From: Edwardsiella ictaluri ATCC 33202
GTDB lineage: Bacteria > Pseudomonadota > Gammaproteobacteria > Enterobacterales > Enterobacteriaceae
Reading direction: 5' to 3'
NCBI RefSeq assembly: GCF_000264785.1
Contig: NZ_AFJI01000053.1
Location: 1-64,000, forward strand
DNA: 64,000 nucleotides
Shown piece by piece: positions 18,128 to 28,030 of the stretch. Every line of letters begins with the position of its first letter. Position 1 is the first letter of the stretch. Under the pieces are notes generated by a model. That model saw nothing but the letters and a program-made list of their open reading frames with translations, ran no database searches and was not told the DNA's origin. Both the position numbers and the translations under genes were made by a program.

Positions 18128-19348
18128 ATGTCTGACCGTCTGTCCATGCCCAAGTTTGGCCCGCTCTCCGGCCTGCGCGTCGTGTTTTCCGGCATCGAGA
18201 TCGCCGGTCCCTTTGCCGGACAAATGTTTGCCGAATGGGGCGCCGAAGTTATCTGGATCGAAAACGTCGCTTACGGGGATACGATCCGGGTACAGCCCAA
18301 CTATCCCCAGCTGTCGCGACGTAACCTGCACGCGCTGTCGCTGAATATTTTTAAGGATGAGGGACGCGAAGCCTTCCTGCGCCTGATGGAGACCACCGAT
18401 ATTTTCATCGAGGCCAGCAAGGGCCCGGCCTTCGCCCGCCGCGGCATCACCGACGAGGTGCTGTGGGAGCGCAATAAAAAACTGGTGATCGCTCACCTGT
18501 CCGGCTTTGGCCAGTACGGCACGCCGGAGTACACCAACCTGGCCGCCTATAACACCATCGCCCAGGCGTTCAGTGGCTATCTAATCCAGAACGGCGATAA
18601 AGATCAGCCGATGCCGGCCTTCCCATATACCGCCGACTACTTCTCTGGCATGACGGTGACCACCGCTGCCTTGGCCGCCCTGCACAAGGCACAGCAGACC
18701 GGCGTGGGCGAGAGCATCGATGTCGCCATGTATGAAGTGATGCTGCGCATGGGGCAGTACTTCATGATGGACTACTTCAACGGCGGCGAAATGTGTCCGC
18801 GCATGACCAAAGGCAAGGACCCCTACTACGCCGGCTGCGGCCTGTATCGGTGCAGCGACGGCTATATCGTGATGGAGCTGGTGGGGATCACCCAGATCCG
18901 TGAGATGTTCAACGATATCGGCCTGGCGCATCTGCTGGATACGCCGGAGGTGCCGGAGGGCACCCAGCTTATCCACCGCATCGAATGCCCGCACGGCGAG
19001 CTGGTCGAGGAGAAACTGGACGCCTGGCTGGCGCAGCACACCATCGCCGAGGTGCAGGCCCGCTTTGCCGGGCTGAAGATCGCCTGCGCCAAGGTGCTGA
19101 ACGTGGATGAGCTGGAAAGCAACCCGCAGTACGTGGCACGCGAGTCGATCACCACCTGGAAGGCCGTTGATGGGCACACCTGTAAAGGCCCCAACGTGAT
19201 GCCGAAGTTTAAACATCACCCGGGGCAGATTTGGCGCGGCATGCCGGAGCATGGCATGGATACCGCGGCGATCCTGCACAGCATCGGTTATGACCAGATG
19301 GCGATCGACGCCCTGGTGGCGAAAGGGCTGGCCAAGACCGGTCAGTAA
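18128..19348 (+). CDS. caiB: CaiB, L-carnitine CoA-transferase
   Basis: A class III CoA-transferase that moves CoA between gamma-butyrobetainyl-CoA or crotonobetainyl-CoA and carnitine. It has 406 residues from ATG 18128 (AGAAGGA upstream); the frame extends upstream to 18083 without conservation. The catalytic Asp is Asp170 in YTADYFSG, matching Asp169 of E. coli. Other conserved parts: [40 protein letters not shown], and [20 protein letters not shown] at the end. It lies in the operon 105 bases after caiA. Confidence 0.96.
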   Translation: MSDRLSMPKFGPLSGLRVVFSGIEIAGPFAGQMFAEWGAEVIWIENVAYGDTIRVQPNYPQLSRRNLHALSLNIFKDEGREAFLRLMETTDIFIEASKGPAFARRGITDEVLWERNKKLVIAHLSGFGQYGTPEYTNLAAYNTIAQAFSGYLIQNGDKDQPMPAFPYTADYFSGMTVTTAALAALHKAQQTGVGESIDVAMYEVMLRMGQYFMMDYFNGGEMCPRMTKGKDPYYAGCGLYRCSDGYIVMELVGITQIREMFNDIGLAHLLDTPEVPEGTQLIHRIECPHGELVEEKLDAWLAQHTIAEVQARFAGLKIACAKVLNVDELESNPQYVARESITTWKAVDGHTCKGPNVMPKFKHHPGQIWRGMPEHGMDTAAILHSIGYDQMAIDALVAKGLAKTGQ

Positions 19349-19411
19349 GGCCGTACTGCCGTTGTCTGCGTCGGGGGGCAACGGCATGGCACCATTAAAC
19401 GGCGGTAGAGC

Positions 19412-20974
19412 ATGGACATGATAGGGGAACGCCATCTGCGCCAGGCGTGGGACGATCTGGCGGCGATGCACGGCGGGAAAACGGCGCTGATCGTCGAAAA
19501 TCTGCGGGGTGAGGCCAGCAGCTACAGCTACGCCCGGCTGAACGAGGAGATCAATCGCACGGCCAACCTGTTTCTGACCCTGGGGATCGAAAAGGGTGAC
19601 CGGGTGGCGCTGCACCTGAACAACTGCGCCGAGTTTATCTTCTGCTGGTTTGGCCTGGCCAAGATCGGCGCCGTCGTGGTGCCGGTTAACGCCAACCTGC
19701 TGCATGACGAGTGCGCGTTTATCATCCGCCAGTGCGCCGTCCGGCTGGTGGTGACCACGGGCGCCGCCGCGCCCGTCTATGCATCGCTGTGCCGCGAGGC
19801 GGACGTACCGCTGCAGGGGATTCTGCTGATCGATGCCGGGGTGTCCCCCGCGGTGGACACCGATGTCATGAAGGATTTTCAGCGTCTGAAGGCTCAGCAG
19901 CCGGTGCAGCTATTACATGCGCCGACGCTCAGCGCGCTGGATACCGCCGAGATCCTGTTTACCTCCGGAACCACCTCTGCACCGAAGGGGGTGGTGATCA
20001 CCCACTACAATCTGCTGTTCGCCGGCTATTACACCGCCTGGCAGTGCGCACTGCGCGCCGATGATGTCTACCTGACGCCGATGCCCGCCTACCACATTGA
20101 TTGCCAGTGCACCGTCGCCATGGCCGCCTTTAGCGTCGGGGCGACGCTGGTGCTGCTGGAAAAGTACAGCGCTCGCGCTTTCTGGGGGCAGGTCTGCAAG
20201 TACCGCGCCACGCTGACGGAGTGTATCCCGCTGATGATCAAAACCCTGATGATGCAGCCGACGATGCCGTGGGAGCGCAGCCACTGCCTGCGCGAGGTGC
20301 TGTTTTATCTCAATCTCCCGACGGAGGAGAAAGAGGCCTTTCTGCAGCGCTTCGGCGTCCGTCTGCTGACCTCCTACGGCATGACGGAGACCATCGTCGG
20401 CCTGATTGGCGACCGGCCGGGCGACAAGCGGCGCTGGCCCTCTATTGGCCGGGTGGGCATGGGCTATGAGGCGGAGATCCGCAGTGCCGACGGCCATCCG
20501 TTGGCCGTCGGCGAGACCGGCGAGCTGTGGGTGCGCGGGGTTCCCGGCAAGACGTTGTTTAAGGAGTATTACGCTCTGCCGCAGGAGACGGCACGCGTGC
20601 TGACGTCTGACGGCTGGCTGCGCACCGGCGACTACGCCTACTGCGATGACGAGGGCTACTTCTACTTTGTCGAGCGTAGCTGCAACATGATCAAACGTTG
20701 CGGGGAGAATATCTCCTGCGTGGAGATTGAGAATATTCTGGCGACCCATCCTCAAATTATGGATGTGGCGGTGGTCGGTCTGAAAGACTCTATCCGTGAT
20801 GAGGCGATCAAGGCAGTCGTAGTGCTGAATCCCGGCGAACAGCTGAGCGAAGAGGCGTTCTTTGCCTTTTGCACCGCCCGGATGGCCAAGTTTAAGGTGC
20901 CCTCTTTTTTGGAGATCCGCGACAGCCTGCCGCGCAGCTGCTCGGGGAAAGTGATCAAAAAAAGTTTATGTTAA
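19412..20974 (+). CDS. caiC: CaiC, crotonobetaine/carnitine-CoA ligase
   Basis: An ATP-dependent acyl-CoA synthetase of the adenylate-forming family that activates carnitine, crotonobetaine or butyrobetaine with CoA. It has 520 residues (E. coli 517). The P-loop-like motif [20 protein letters not shown] is at about residues 179-198, the [20 protein letters not shown] adenylate motif near 322, the hinge [13 protein letters not shown] near 399 and the catalytic-Lys segment [12 protein letters not shown] at the C-terminus. A close paralogue lies at 22577. It is fourth in caiTABCD. Confidence 0.95.
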   Translation: MDMIGERHLRQAWDDLAAMHGGKTALIVENLRGEASSYSYARLNEEINRTANLFLTLGIEKGDRVALHLNNCAEFIFCWFGLAKIGAVVVPVNANLLHDECAFIIRQCAVRLVVTTGAAAPVYASLCREADVPLQGILLIDAGVSPAVDTDVMKDFQRLKAQQPVQLLHAPTLSALDTAEILFTSGTTSAPKGVVITHYNLLFAGYYTAWQCALRADDVYLTPMPAYHIDCQCTVAMAAFSVGATLVLLEKYSARAFWGQVCKYRATLTECIPLMIKTLMMQPTMPWERSHCLREVLFYLNLPTEEKEAFLQRFGVRLLTSYGMTETIVGLIGDRPGDKRRWPSIGRVGMGYEAEIRSADGHPLAVGETGELWVRGVPGKTLFKEYYALPQETARVLTSDGWLRTGDYAYCDDEGYFYFVERSCNMIKRCGENISCVEIENILATHPQIMDVAVVGLKDSIRDEAIKAVVVLNPGEQLSEEAFFAFCTARMAKFKVPSFLEIRDSLPRSCSGKVIKKSLC

Positions 20975-21059
20975 TCCGCACCGGGGGCCGGCGTACGCCG
21001 CCAGCCCTGTGGCTACGCGCCGGTGCGATCACCCTGTTGAATCGGAATGGAGTATGAGG

Positions 21060-21845
21060 ATGAGCGAGTCATTACAGATAGCGCGCAACGGTGGAGTTCT
21101 GGAAATTACGCTGAACCGCCCCAAGGCCAATGCCATCGATGCCAAGACCAGTCTGGCCATGGGGGAGGCGTTTATCGCTTTCCGCGACGATCCGACGCTG
21201 CGGGTCGCCATCATTACCGGCGCCGGCGGACGCTTTTTCTCCGCCGGCTGGGATCTGAAGGCGGCGGCGGAGGGCGAGGCGCCGGATGCCGACTTTGGCC
21301 CGGGCGGCTTTGCCGGCTTGACGGAGCTGTTCAACCTGGATAAGCCGGTGATTGCCGCGGTCAACGGCTACGCCTTTGGCGGCGGCTTTGAGCTGGCGCT
21401 GGCGGCAGACATGATCGTCTGCGCCGACAATGCCTGTTTCGCCCTGCCGGAAGCCAGGCTGGGGATCGTCCCGGACAGCGGCGGCATGCTGCGTCTGCCC
21501 AAGTGCATTCCGCCGGCGATCGCCAACGAGATGATGATGAGCGGGCGCCGTATGGAGGCCGAAGAGGCGTTGCGCTGGGGGATCGTCAATCAGGTGGTTC
21601 CGGGCGATCGGCTGATGGAGACGGCGCGGGCGCTGGCCCAGCAGGTGGCGGAGAGCGCACCGCTGGCGCTGGCAGCGCTGAAGGAGATTGTCCGCGCCAC
21701 CGCAGAGCTGTCCGTCGAGGAGGGCTATCGCCTGATCCGCAGCGGCGCCCTGAAGCACTATCCGGCCGTGCTGCATTCGGAGGATGCGCTGGAGGGGCCA
21801 CAGGCCTTTGCCGAAAAACGCGAGCCGGTCTGGAAGGGGCGCTGA
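21060..21845 (+). CDS. caiD: CaiD, crotonobetainyl-CoA hydratase (carnitinyl-CoA dehydratase)
   Basis: A crotonase-family enzyme that interconverts carnitinyl-CoA and crotonobetainyl-CoA. It has 261 residues from ATG 21060, the E. coli length. Conserved oxyanion-hole stretches: [20 protein letters not shown] and [20 protein letters not shown]; the catalytic region follows as [21 protein letters not shown] second ATG at 21054 (GGAATGGAG upstream) would add two residues and may be the real start. It is the last gene of the operon here; caiE, which follows in E. coli, is missing. Confidence 0.95.
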   Translation: MSESLQIARNGGVLEITLNRPKANAIDAKTSLAMGEAFIAFRDDPTLRVAIITGAGGRFFSAGWDLKAAAEGEAPDADFGPGGFAGLTELFNLDKPVIAAVNGYAFGGGFELALAADMIVCADNACFALPEARLGIVPDSGGMLRLPKCIPPAIANEMMMSGRRMEAEEALRWGIVNQVVPGDRLMETARALAQQVAESAPLALAALKEIVRATAELSVEEGYRLIRSGALKHYPAVLHSEDALEGPQAFAEKREPVWKGR

Positions 21846-21878
21846 GCGCCGTGAAGTGACTGTGTGGCTGAGACCGTA

Positions 21879-21909
21879 GACGGAGGGCTTTTCCCCTCCG
21901 TCTTTTTTT
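21879..21909 (+). terminator. Intrinsic terminator of caiTABCD
   Basis: GACGGAGGG (21879-21887) pairs with CCCTCCGTC (21894-21902) around a 6-nt loop and is followed directly by a run of seven T. It is a textbook terminator 33 bases after the caiD stop. Confidence 0.95.
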
Positions 21910-22576
21910 GGGCATCGGTGAAGGGAGTACGGGCATATTCCGCACTGATCTACCTATAGAACACCCTGTACTTGCCCACCAGGCGCTGATCTTGCCGGGC
22001 GTAGAGCCCCTCTGCGTGGCGGCGGGAAAGGTAAGCCCACCTCCGGAAGAAATAACCCATAGCCGTCTCTTTTTTCATCTTGGGAAAAATGGAACTTTGT
22101 TAATTCAATATTTATTGAATTAAATACTTTCGGGAGAAAATAATTAGGCTAAAAATATAGTTCATATATTTTAATTCCTCCAGCCATCCTGCTAATGTAT
22201 TTACTTAAATGAAATGCGTCTTTATCTAACGGTATCGCATTGAACCGCAAAATATCTATTTATTGGTGGGTAAACCGATGACATTGCAGTGCGCCAGATA
22301 AGCGATAATGATGGGGTGGCCAGCGGCGTCACTGTTGTGATGACGATGTTTGCTACTTGTATCGTTTGACCACTTTTTCTCCGCTTAACCGCACGTCTCG
22401 GCAGAGACCTTTACATCTTTATTTTTGGTAATGTGATTAATCCCAAAATTTACGCCATTACTTAGCATAAGGACATATAAAAATAAGAAATTAAAACTAT
22501 ATGAGCATTATATTCGCCAGTATGGAACTGCGGCCTGACGGGATGGCCAAGGATGACAATCGCACGATGAGGGGTT
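21910..22576. other. AT-rich promoter region of the second caiC gene
   Basis: This stretch has no convincing gene; the 71-codon ORF at 21908-22123 has no family resemblance. From about 22070 it becomes AT-rich, unlike the flanking genes. GTCAC-TGTT-GTGATGAC at 22328-22344 is a short dyad and ATGTGATTAATCCC at 22431-22444 holds a lone CRP-like half. I infer an independent promoter for the downstream ligase. Confidence 0.45.
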
Positions 22577-24130
22577 ATGGATATGATCGGCAATGCCACG
22601 CTGAGGGAGGTGTGGCAGGCGCGGGCGCGCCATCAGGGTGCGCAGTGTGCGCTGGTGTATGAGGATTTGGCCGGTGATACGCGGGAGTATAGCTATCGCC
22701 AGATGTACGATGAAATCATTAAGACGGCTAACCTGTTCCTTTCGCTGGAGGTGCGCAAGGGCGATCGGGTTGCGCTGCAGATGCGTAACTGCCCCGAGTT
22801 TCTGTTCTGCTGGTTTGGTCTGGCCTGCATTGGCGCTGTCGCCGTACCGGTCAATACCGGCTATACCGAACAGGAGTGCGACTATCTGCTCGGCCGCTGC
22901 GGCGTCAGCCTGCTGGTCTGCCAGGCGGCGTTTTTACCGCTGTACCGGCGCCTGTCCCATCCCTTGCGTCAGCGGGTGATCCTGCGCGAGGGCGAGGGCG
23001 AGACGACGGGGACGATCGATTTTCAGCGTGCCTGTGCCGCCCAGCCGTGCCAGCTGCGGGCTCTGGTGCCGCTCTGCGCGGACGATGTGGCGGAGATCCT
23101 GTTTACCTCAGGTACCACCTCCTGCCCCAAGGGGGTCGAACTGACCCACGCCAATCTGCTGTTCGGCGGCCACTACACCGCCTGGCAGGGGCAGATGACG
23201 GCCCGCGATCGCTACCTGAGCTGTATGCCCAACTTTCATATCGACTTTCAGTGCAGCGCGGCGATGCCGATGCTGATGACCGGCGGTACGCTGATCCTGC
23301 TGGAAAAGTACAGCGCACGCCGTTTCTGGCGTCAGGTTTGCCTGCACCGCGCCACCCTTAGCCACGCCATGCCGCTGATCGTGCGCACCCTGATGCTGCA
23401 GCCGCCGCGTGCCTGGGAGCGCAACCACTGTCTGCGCGATCTGTTTTTCTACCTCAACATCACCGACGCCGAGAAGCAAACCTTTGAGCGGCGCTTTGGC
23501 GTGCGTCTGTTTAACTCTTACGGTATGACGGAGACGGTGGTGGGGGCGATCGGTGATACGCCGGGGCAGGAGCGGCGCTACCCCTCGATTGGGCGTCCCG
23601 GCATGGGATACCAGGCGCGGATCGTCGATGCGCAGGGCAATCCGCTGCCGCCGGGGCAGATTGGGGAGATCTGTATCCGCGGCGTCGCCGGACGCAGCCT
23701 GTTTAAAGGCTATTATGACGATCCGGCGGCAACCGCCCGCCTGCTGCGCGGAGATGGCTGGCTGTACAGCGGCGATACCGGCTATTGCGATGAGGAGGGA
23801 TGGTTCTACTTTGTCGATCGGGCGGTCAATCTGATCAAGCGGTCGGGAGAGAATGTGGCCTCCAGCGAGGTGGAGGGGGTACTGGAAACCCACCCGGCGG
23901 TGTCAGAGGCGGCGGTTATCGGCGTGGCCGATCCGCTGCGCGATCAGGCGGTGAAGGCGATAGTGCAGTTGACGCCGGGCGCCGAGGTGCGCCCCGAGAC
24001 GCTGATCGCCCACTGCGCGGCGCATCTGGCCGCGTTTAAGGTTCCCACGCTGCTGGAGTTCGTGGCGGAGTTTCCACGCACCTGTTCCGGCAAGGTGGAT
24101 AAGAAGCGGCTGCGGCTGTGCGGCGGCTGA
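22577..24130 (+). CDS. CaiC paralogue, acyl-CoA ligase
   Basis: This 517-residue protein is the same length as CaiC and similar to the operon's own CaiC throughout, roughly half identical by eye. It starts MDMIGNATLREVWQ. It keeps [60 protein letters not shown] and the catalytic-Lys tail RTCSGKVDKKRLRL, so it should be active. The substrate is probably a quaternary-amine or related carboxylate, perhaps carnitine itself. It is separated from caiTABCD by the terminator and a 670-bp AT-rich gap, hence its own promoter. The ATG has GAGGGG upstream. Confidence 0.88.
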   Translation: MDMIGNATLREVWQARARHQGAQCALVYEDLAGDTREYSYRQMYDEIIKTANLFLSLEVRKGDRVALQMRNCPEFLFCWFGLACIGAVAVPVNTGYTEQECDYLLGRCGVSLLVCQAAFLPLYRRLSHPLRQRVILREGEGETTGTIDFQRACAAQPCQLRALVPLCADDVAEILFTSGTTSCPKGVELTHANLLFGGHYTAWQGQMTARDRYLSCMPNFHIDFQCSAAMPMLMTGGTLILLEKYSARRFWRQVCLHRATLSHAMPLIVRTLMLQPPRAWERNHCLRDLFFYLNITDAEKQTFERRFGVRLFNSYGMTETVVGAIGDTPGQERRYPSIGRPGMGYQARIVDAQGNPLPPGQIGEICIRGVAGRSLFKGYYDDPAATARLLRGDGWLYSGDTGYCDEEGWFYFVDRAVNLIKRSGENVASSEVEGVLETHPAVSEAAVIGVADPLRDQAVKAIVQLTPGAEVRPETLIAHCAAHLAAFKVPTLLEFVAEFPRTCSGKVDKKRLRLCGG

Positions 24131-24154
24131 GGACGATGGTGCAGGAGGAGAGAT

Positions 24155-24370
24155 ATGCCACCGGGAGTGCAGAGCGCCCGCCGTCAGGCAGACGGCGATG
24201 AAGAGGAACGCGCTGCGGACGGCACGGTGCAGAGGCTGCTGGATCTGCGCTACGCCATCTGTCCGGCGTGCCGGCAGCGGATCCGCACCCGGCTACACAG
24301 CGTGCTGAGCCGCTGTCATACCTGGTGCCCGTTTTGCCGTAAAAACGTACCGCTATGCAATGGGGGCTGA
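24155..24370 (+). CDS. Small Cys-rich, zinc-ribbon-like protein downstream of the caiC paralogue
   Basis: 71 residues. AGGAGG lies seven bases before the ATG, and the gene starts 24 bases after the ligase stop, so it looks like a second gene of that operon. The N-terminal third is charged and probably flexible. The C-terminal part has CPAC (36-39), Cys54, CPFC (58-61) and Cys68, spaced like a four-Cys zinc site with two extra Cys, embedded in a basic sequence. I do not recognise a family. It could bind zinc and either DNA or the ligase; a redox role is also possible. The gene ends six bases from the convergent transglycosylase gene. Confidence 0.6.
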   Translation: MPPGVQSARRQADGDEEERAADGTVQRLLDLRYAICPACRQRIRTRLHSVLSRCHTWCPFCRKNVPLCNGG

Positions 24371-24375
24371 GCCTC

Positions 24376-24984
24376 CTACAGGTGGTTATAGGCGGTTTCG
24401 ACCTTGAGCATGTAGCGCGGCGCCTGTGGCGCCGGATGATGGCTGCGGACGTGCCAGTGAAAGGCTGCCGGCGTCAGGCTGTTGATCATGGCGATGGCGG
24501 TCTGACGGTTGGCTGAGAAGGTGCGCAGCAGGGCTCCGGCACCGTTGACGTAGGCCACCTCGGTGGCATAACGGCGGGTCAGGGGATCGTTTATCCAGTA
24601 GAGCTGCTGGTTTTGCAGCGCGCTGAGGTAGGCAGCGCCCAGTCGGATATTGGTGGCTGGATCGTACAGGTCGTCGCTGTCCGGACAGCCGTGCCTGCCC
24701 TGGTAGCGATAGGCGTCGCAGCCGGCGCCGTCCGCCTTGATCTGCATCAGGCCGATGGCGTTGGAGGGGCTGACGGCGCTGGGATTATAGCTGGATTCGA
24801 CCTGGATTATCGCCTTGATAAGCTTGGGATCCAGATTGTACTGGGCCGCTGCCGCGTAGATGATGCCGTCATAGGCATGGGAATTATAGCTGGCTGTCGG
24901 GCGGTGGTGGCTGGAGCAGCCGGCCATCAGCAGCAATAGCAGGCTGCCGCAAAGAAAATATGTGCGCTGTGAGGTCTGAGTCAT
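24376..24984 (-). CDS. emtA: EmtA-like membrane-bound lytic transglycosylase (lipoprotein)
   Basis: A peptidoglycan-cleaving enzyme of the SLT family. From ATG 24984 it has 202 residues (EmtA 203). The signal ends in lipobox LMAGC, so it is lipidated and probably held on the outer membrane. The catalytic Glu is in AIIQVESSYNPSAVSPSNAIGLMQ's first part (VES), followed by the family hallmarks SNAIGLMQIKADG, GAAYLSAL, YVNGAGALLRTFS and the EmtA-type HPAPQAPRY near the C-terminus. An ATG ten codons upstream has no ribosome site. The promoter should lie in the 247-bp gap before the nickel permease. Confidence 0.82.
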   Translation of the reverse strand: MTQTSQRTYFLCGSLLLLLMAGCSSHHRPTASYNSHAYDGIIYAAAAQYNLDPKLIKAIIQVESSYNPSAVSPSNAIGLMQIKADGAGCDAYRYQGRHGCPDSDDLYDPATNIRLGAAYLSALQNQQLYWINDPLTRRYATEVAYVNGAGALLRTFSANRQTAIAMINSLTPAAFHWHVRSHHPAPQAPRYMLKVETAYNHL

Positions 24985-25231
24985 GAGGCTGTGTTCCGCA
25001 ATTGTACGCGTCATGCGGGGTCGACGCCCGCCGGTCAGGCCGTTTGTCGCTGGCGCCGGCCGATAAGAGCCCGCGCACAGCGTGAACGGAGGCGGGATTG
25101 CCTGACATTTTCACGTATCATCCGCCGTGGCCTGTTCTCCCTGTTACCGGGCGCCGGGCGGGGAGCTCGGTGGACCGGACAGGACGATCATAGCGTTAAT
25201 GTTGCAGCAGATCACGGCACGAATTGTAACT

Positions 25232-26263
25232 TTACTCAACGGCACTCAGGGTGATGCGGTCGTAGCCGCGCCAGCGGTAGTTGAGCAGCGACAGCAGCCA
25301 GAACAGGATAAAGCCGCCGATAACCCAGAAGCCGGCGTTGCCCATCCTGTCATTAAGGCTGCCTATCATCTGCCAGAAGCCTCCCTGCAACTGCAGGCTA
25401 TCAGCCATCAGCCCCAGTGCCTCCAGGCCACCGATGATCAGCGCGACGGCGACCGAGGCGGCGGTGATGGTCATGTTGTAGTACAGCTTGCGGATCGGGT
25501 GGGAAAAGGCCCAGCCGTAGGCCCCGACCATCACAAAGTTATCCAACGAATCCACCAGCGCCATACCGGCGGTAAACAGCGCCGGGAATACCATCAGCGA
25601 CCACAGGGAGAGCCCGTGGGTCGCGGCAGAGGCTGAGATCCCCAGCAGGCCGACTTCGGTGGCGGTGTCAAACCCGAGGCCGAACAGGAATCCCACCAGG
25701 TACATGTGCCAGCTGCGGGTAACCAGGCGGAAGGTGCGGTGGAACAGGCGGGTCATCAGGCCGCCGGGTAGCCCATCGTCCCACGGTGCCTCGCCCACCG
25801 ATGCGCCGTGGCGGGTGAGACGACGGAACTGGCGCCAGACGCTCAGCAGGATCAGCAGGTTCAGCAGCCCCATCGCCAGCAGGAACAGCGCAGAGACTGC
25901 GGTACCGATCAGCCCGCCGTACTGGTGCAGGGCATCGATGCGATCGCGAAACGCCATCGACGTCAGTACGATGGCCAGACAGGCCAGAATCACAATGGTG
26001 GAGTGGCCCAGGGAGAAGAAGGCGCCGACGCCGAGCGGTTTTTTCCCCTGCTGCATCAGCTTACGTGTGACGGCATCGATGGCGGCAATATGGTCGGCGT
26101 CCACCGCGTGGCGCAGGCCAAAGCCATAGGCCAGCAGCGCTGCGCTCATCATGACGGCGTGCTGGCGAAAGACGCAAAAGGCCCAGATCCAGGCGGCGAG
26201 GTTGGCCGCGATCAGCAGGGCCAGCAGTGCCAGCCCCCGTTGTTTGTCCGAATACCCTTTCAT
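25232..26263 (-). CDS. NiCoT-family nickel/cobalt permease (HoxN/NixA type)
   Basis: A 343-residue inner-membrane transporter with about eight helices. The family signature is exact: RHAVDADHIAAID (the HxxxxDH metal motif) in helix 2, then FSLGHSTIV, LFGLGFDTATEVGLLG and FPALFTAGMALVDSLDNFVM. A perfect NikR operator lies about 95-155 bases upstream, so nickel is the likely substrate and expression should fall when nickel is plentiful. There is no urease, hydrogenase or nikR gene in the window. The start ATG 26263 is followed by a typical membrane-insertion N-terminus. Confidence 0.92.
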   Translation of the reverse strand: MKGYSDKQRGLALLALLIAANLAAWIWAFCVFRQHAVMMSAALLAYGFGLRHAVDADHIAAIDAVTRKLMQQGKKPLGVGAFFSLGHSTIVILACLAIVLTSMAFRDRIDALHQYGGLIGTAVSALFLLAMGLLNLLILLSVWRQFRRLTRHGASVGEAPWDDGLPGGLMTRLFHRTFRLVTRSWHMYLVGFLFGLGFDTATEVGLLGISASAATHGLSLWSLMVFPALFTAGMALVDSLDNFVMVGAYGWAFSHPIRKLYYNMTITAASVAVALIIGGLEALGLMADSLQLQGGFWQMIGSLNDRMGNAGFWVIGGFILFWLLSLLNYRWRGYDRITLSAVE

Positions 26264-26358
26264 TTGCTGTGTTCTCCCGTAGAGGCGCCGATGGCGTCGA
26301 TTTGGTGAGGGGCAGGCGGTGGGGAATGCTCGCAGACCGTCCGTTACGGGAAGGGAAT

Positions 26359-26400
26359 GTATGATCTTTTGATAAAATTGTCATACATATAAACGTATGA
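26359..26400 (-). promoter_or_regulatory. NikR operator upstream of the nickel permease
   Basis: GTATGA (26359-26364), a 16-bp spacer and TCATAC (26381-26386) reproduce the E. coli NikR operator GTATGA-N16-TCATAC exactly. A third half-site GTATGA occurs at 26395-26400. The position, within 140 bases of the permease ATG, fits repression by nickel-bound NikR. Confidence 0.9.
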
Positions 26401-26535
26401 GTTTGTTACAGATGATGTGATAAATGTTACGTCACCGACGGCCTGCGGTAAGCCGCTTATGGCATAGTGGTCGCCATGCCAGGGGATAACCTACCGACGT
26501 CCGTCGCCGTGGCTTTAGTACCGGGAGGAGTGAGA

Positions 26536-27453
26536 ATGAAACAGGTAACACTGGGTGCCGACGGCCCGCAGGTTTCCGCTATCGCCCTGGGCTGTATGCG
26601 CCTGACTGAGCTGGACGATCGCCAGGCCGCCAGCCTGATCGATCGCGCGCTGGCACTGGGGATCAGCACGTTCGATCACGCCGATATCTACGGCGGCGGG
26701 GAGTGTGAACACCGCTTTGCCCGCGCGGCCCGTCTGAGCGGCGCGCGGCGTGAGGGGCTCTTTATTCAGTCCAAGTGCGGCATTGGCCGCGGCTACTATG
26801 ACTGCTCCTTTCGCCATATTATGGCGTCGGTGGACGGTATCCTGCAGCGCTTGCAGTGTGACTATCTGGATATGCTGCTGCTGCACCGTCCCGATGCGCT
26901 GGTGGAGCCGCAGGAGGTGGCCGAAGCGTTCGATCGCCTACAGGCGAGCGGCAAGGTCAGGGCCTTTGGGGTATCCAACCATGCACCGCTGCAAATGGCG
27001 CTGCTGCAGAAGTTTCTGGCTCAGCCGCTGCGGGTGAACCAGATGCAGTTTGGCATCGCCCACTGCGGTATGGTGCGCAGCGGGATCAATGTCAATGTGC
27101 AGAGCGACGCCGCCGTCGATCGCGACGGCGACACGCTGAACTACTGTCGCCTGCATGACATTACCATTCAGGCCTGGTCACCGTTCCAGTTCGGTATGTT
27201 CAGCGGTGTGTTCATGGATCACCCCGACTTTGCGCCGCTGAATCAGACGCTGGAGACGATCGCTGCCCGCCACGATGTCAGTAAGACCACGCTGGCGACG
27301 GCCTGGATCCTGCGCCACCCGGCGCAGATGCAGGTGGTGGCCGGCAGCATGAATGCGGAGCGGCTGGCGCAGATTGCTCAGGCGTGCGAGGTTAACTTAA
27401 GTCGCGAGGAGTGGTATCAGGTTTATCTGGCGGCGGGCAACCCGCTGCCATAA
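26536..27453 (+). CDS. Aldo/keto reductase (YdhF-like)
   Basis: An NADPH-dependent oxidoreductase with the (beta/alpha)8 AKR fold, 305 residues from ATG 26536 (GGGAGGAG upstream); an upstream extension of 23 codons is not conserved. Visible: ALGCMRL near the N-terminus, the catalytic FDHADIYGGGECE (Asp and Tyr), LLLHRPDALVEP (the HRP with catalytic His), VRAFGVSNH and the nucleotide-binding GSMNAERLAQIAQA near the C-terminus. It is closest to E. coli YdhF by memory; the physiological substrate is unknown. It is divergent from the nickel permease but outside the NikR site. Confidence 0.85.
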   Translation: MKQVTLGADGPQVSAIALGCMRLTELDDRQAASLIDRALALGISTFDHADIYGGGECEHRFARAARLSGARREGLFIQSKCGIGRGYYDCSFRHIMASVDGILQRLQCDYLDMLLLHRPDALVEPQEVAEAFDRLQASGKVRAFGVSNHAPLQMALLQKFLAQPLRVNQMQFGIAHCGMVRSGINVNVQSDAAVDRDGDTLNYCRLHDITIQAWSPFQFGMFSGVFMDHPDFAPLNQTLETIAARHDVSKTTLATAWILRHPAQMQVVAGSMNAERLAQIAQACEVNLSREEWYQVYLAAGNPLP

Positions 27454-27700
27454 GCACATGCCCCACCGCCGTGCGGTAGGTCTGTTCAGGCGTTGATACC
27501 GTACGACGACGGGCTGGCGTATAGGATTTTGCCCGAATTATTGGGTACCTTCCGGCAAAGGGTCGCATTTATCCAACAAGCTAATTATGATGGCTGGCGT
27601 TATTAAGAAGAAAAGACCGGTGTATCGGGTTGTAATGTGATGTCGTTAATGTATCGGCGATGTGCGGCGCGCTGTGTCGTACCGTCCGGGGGAAGGTGCA

Positions 27701-28030
27701 ATGTCTGACTTGGAAGTACAGCTGCGCAATTCATTGGCAGCGCTGGACGATCTGAAATCGAGCTTTGAACAGCAGCGCCTGGTGTGGCAGGAGGAGTGTG
27801 AGGGTATGCAGCTGCAGCTGGCGCAGGCGCGTCAACGCGAGGCGGCTCTGTTGCAGCAGAATGAGCATCTGACCCGTAAGCTGGTCGATTTGGGCTCGTT
27901 GCCGGAGAATAATAGCCTGCTGCGCCAGTTCAAGATCCTGGGCGGGCATATCGAGGCCCTGGCGCTCGATACGGCGGTGTTTAATGCGTATCTGGCCGCA
28001 CTGGGTACGCAGAGTAGCGACCGCCCCTGA
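27701..28030 (+). CDS. Small coiled-coil protein of unknown function
   Basis: 109 residues from ATG 27701, with GGAAGGTGCA before it. Residues about 5-72 are rich in Leu, Gln and Glu with a heptad pattern (for example [20 protein letters not shown]), predicting a long coiled coil; the C-terminal 35 residues look globular ([20 protein letters not shown]). No membrane segment or signal peptide. I do not recognise the family, and E. coli has no counterpart at this point near tatE. An ORF start 13 codons upstream (27662) lacks a ribosome site. Confidence 0.7.
   Translation: MSDLEVQLRNSLAALDDLKSSFEQQRLVWQEECEGMQLQLAQARQREAALLQQNEHLTRKLVDLGSLPENNSLLRQFKILGGHIEALALDTAVFNAYLAALGTQSSDRP

Noticed and set aside
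21908..22123. 71-codon ORF after the cai terminator
   Set aside because: It starts just downstream of a strong terminator without a ribosome site, and its end runs into AT-rich promoter-like DNA.
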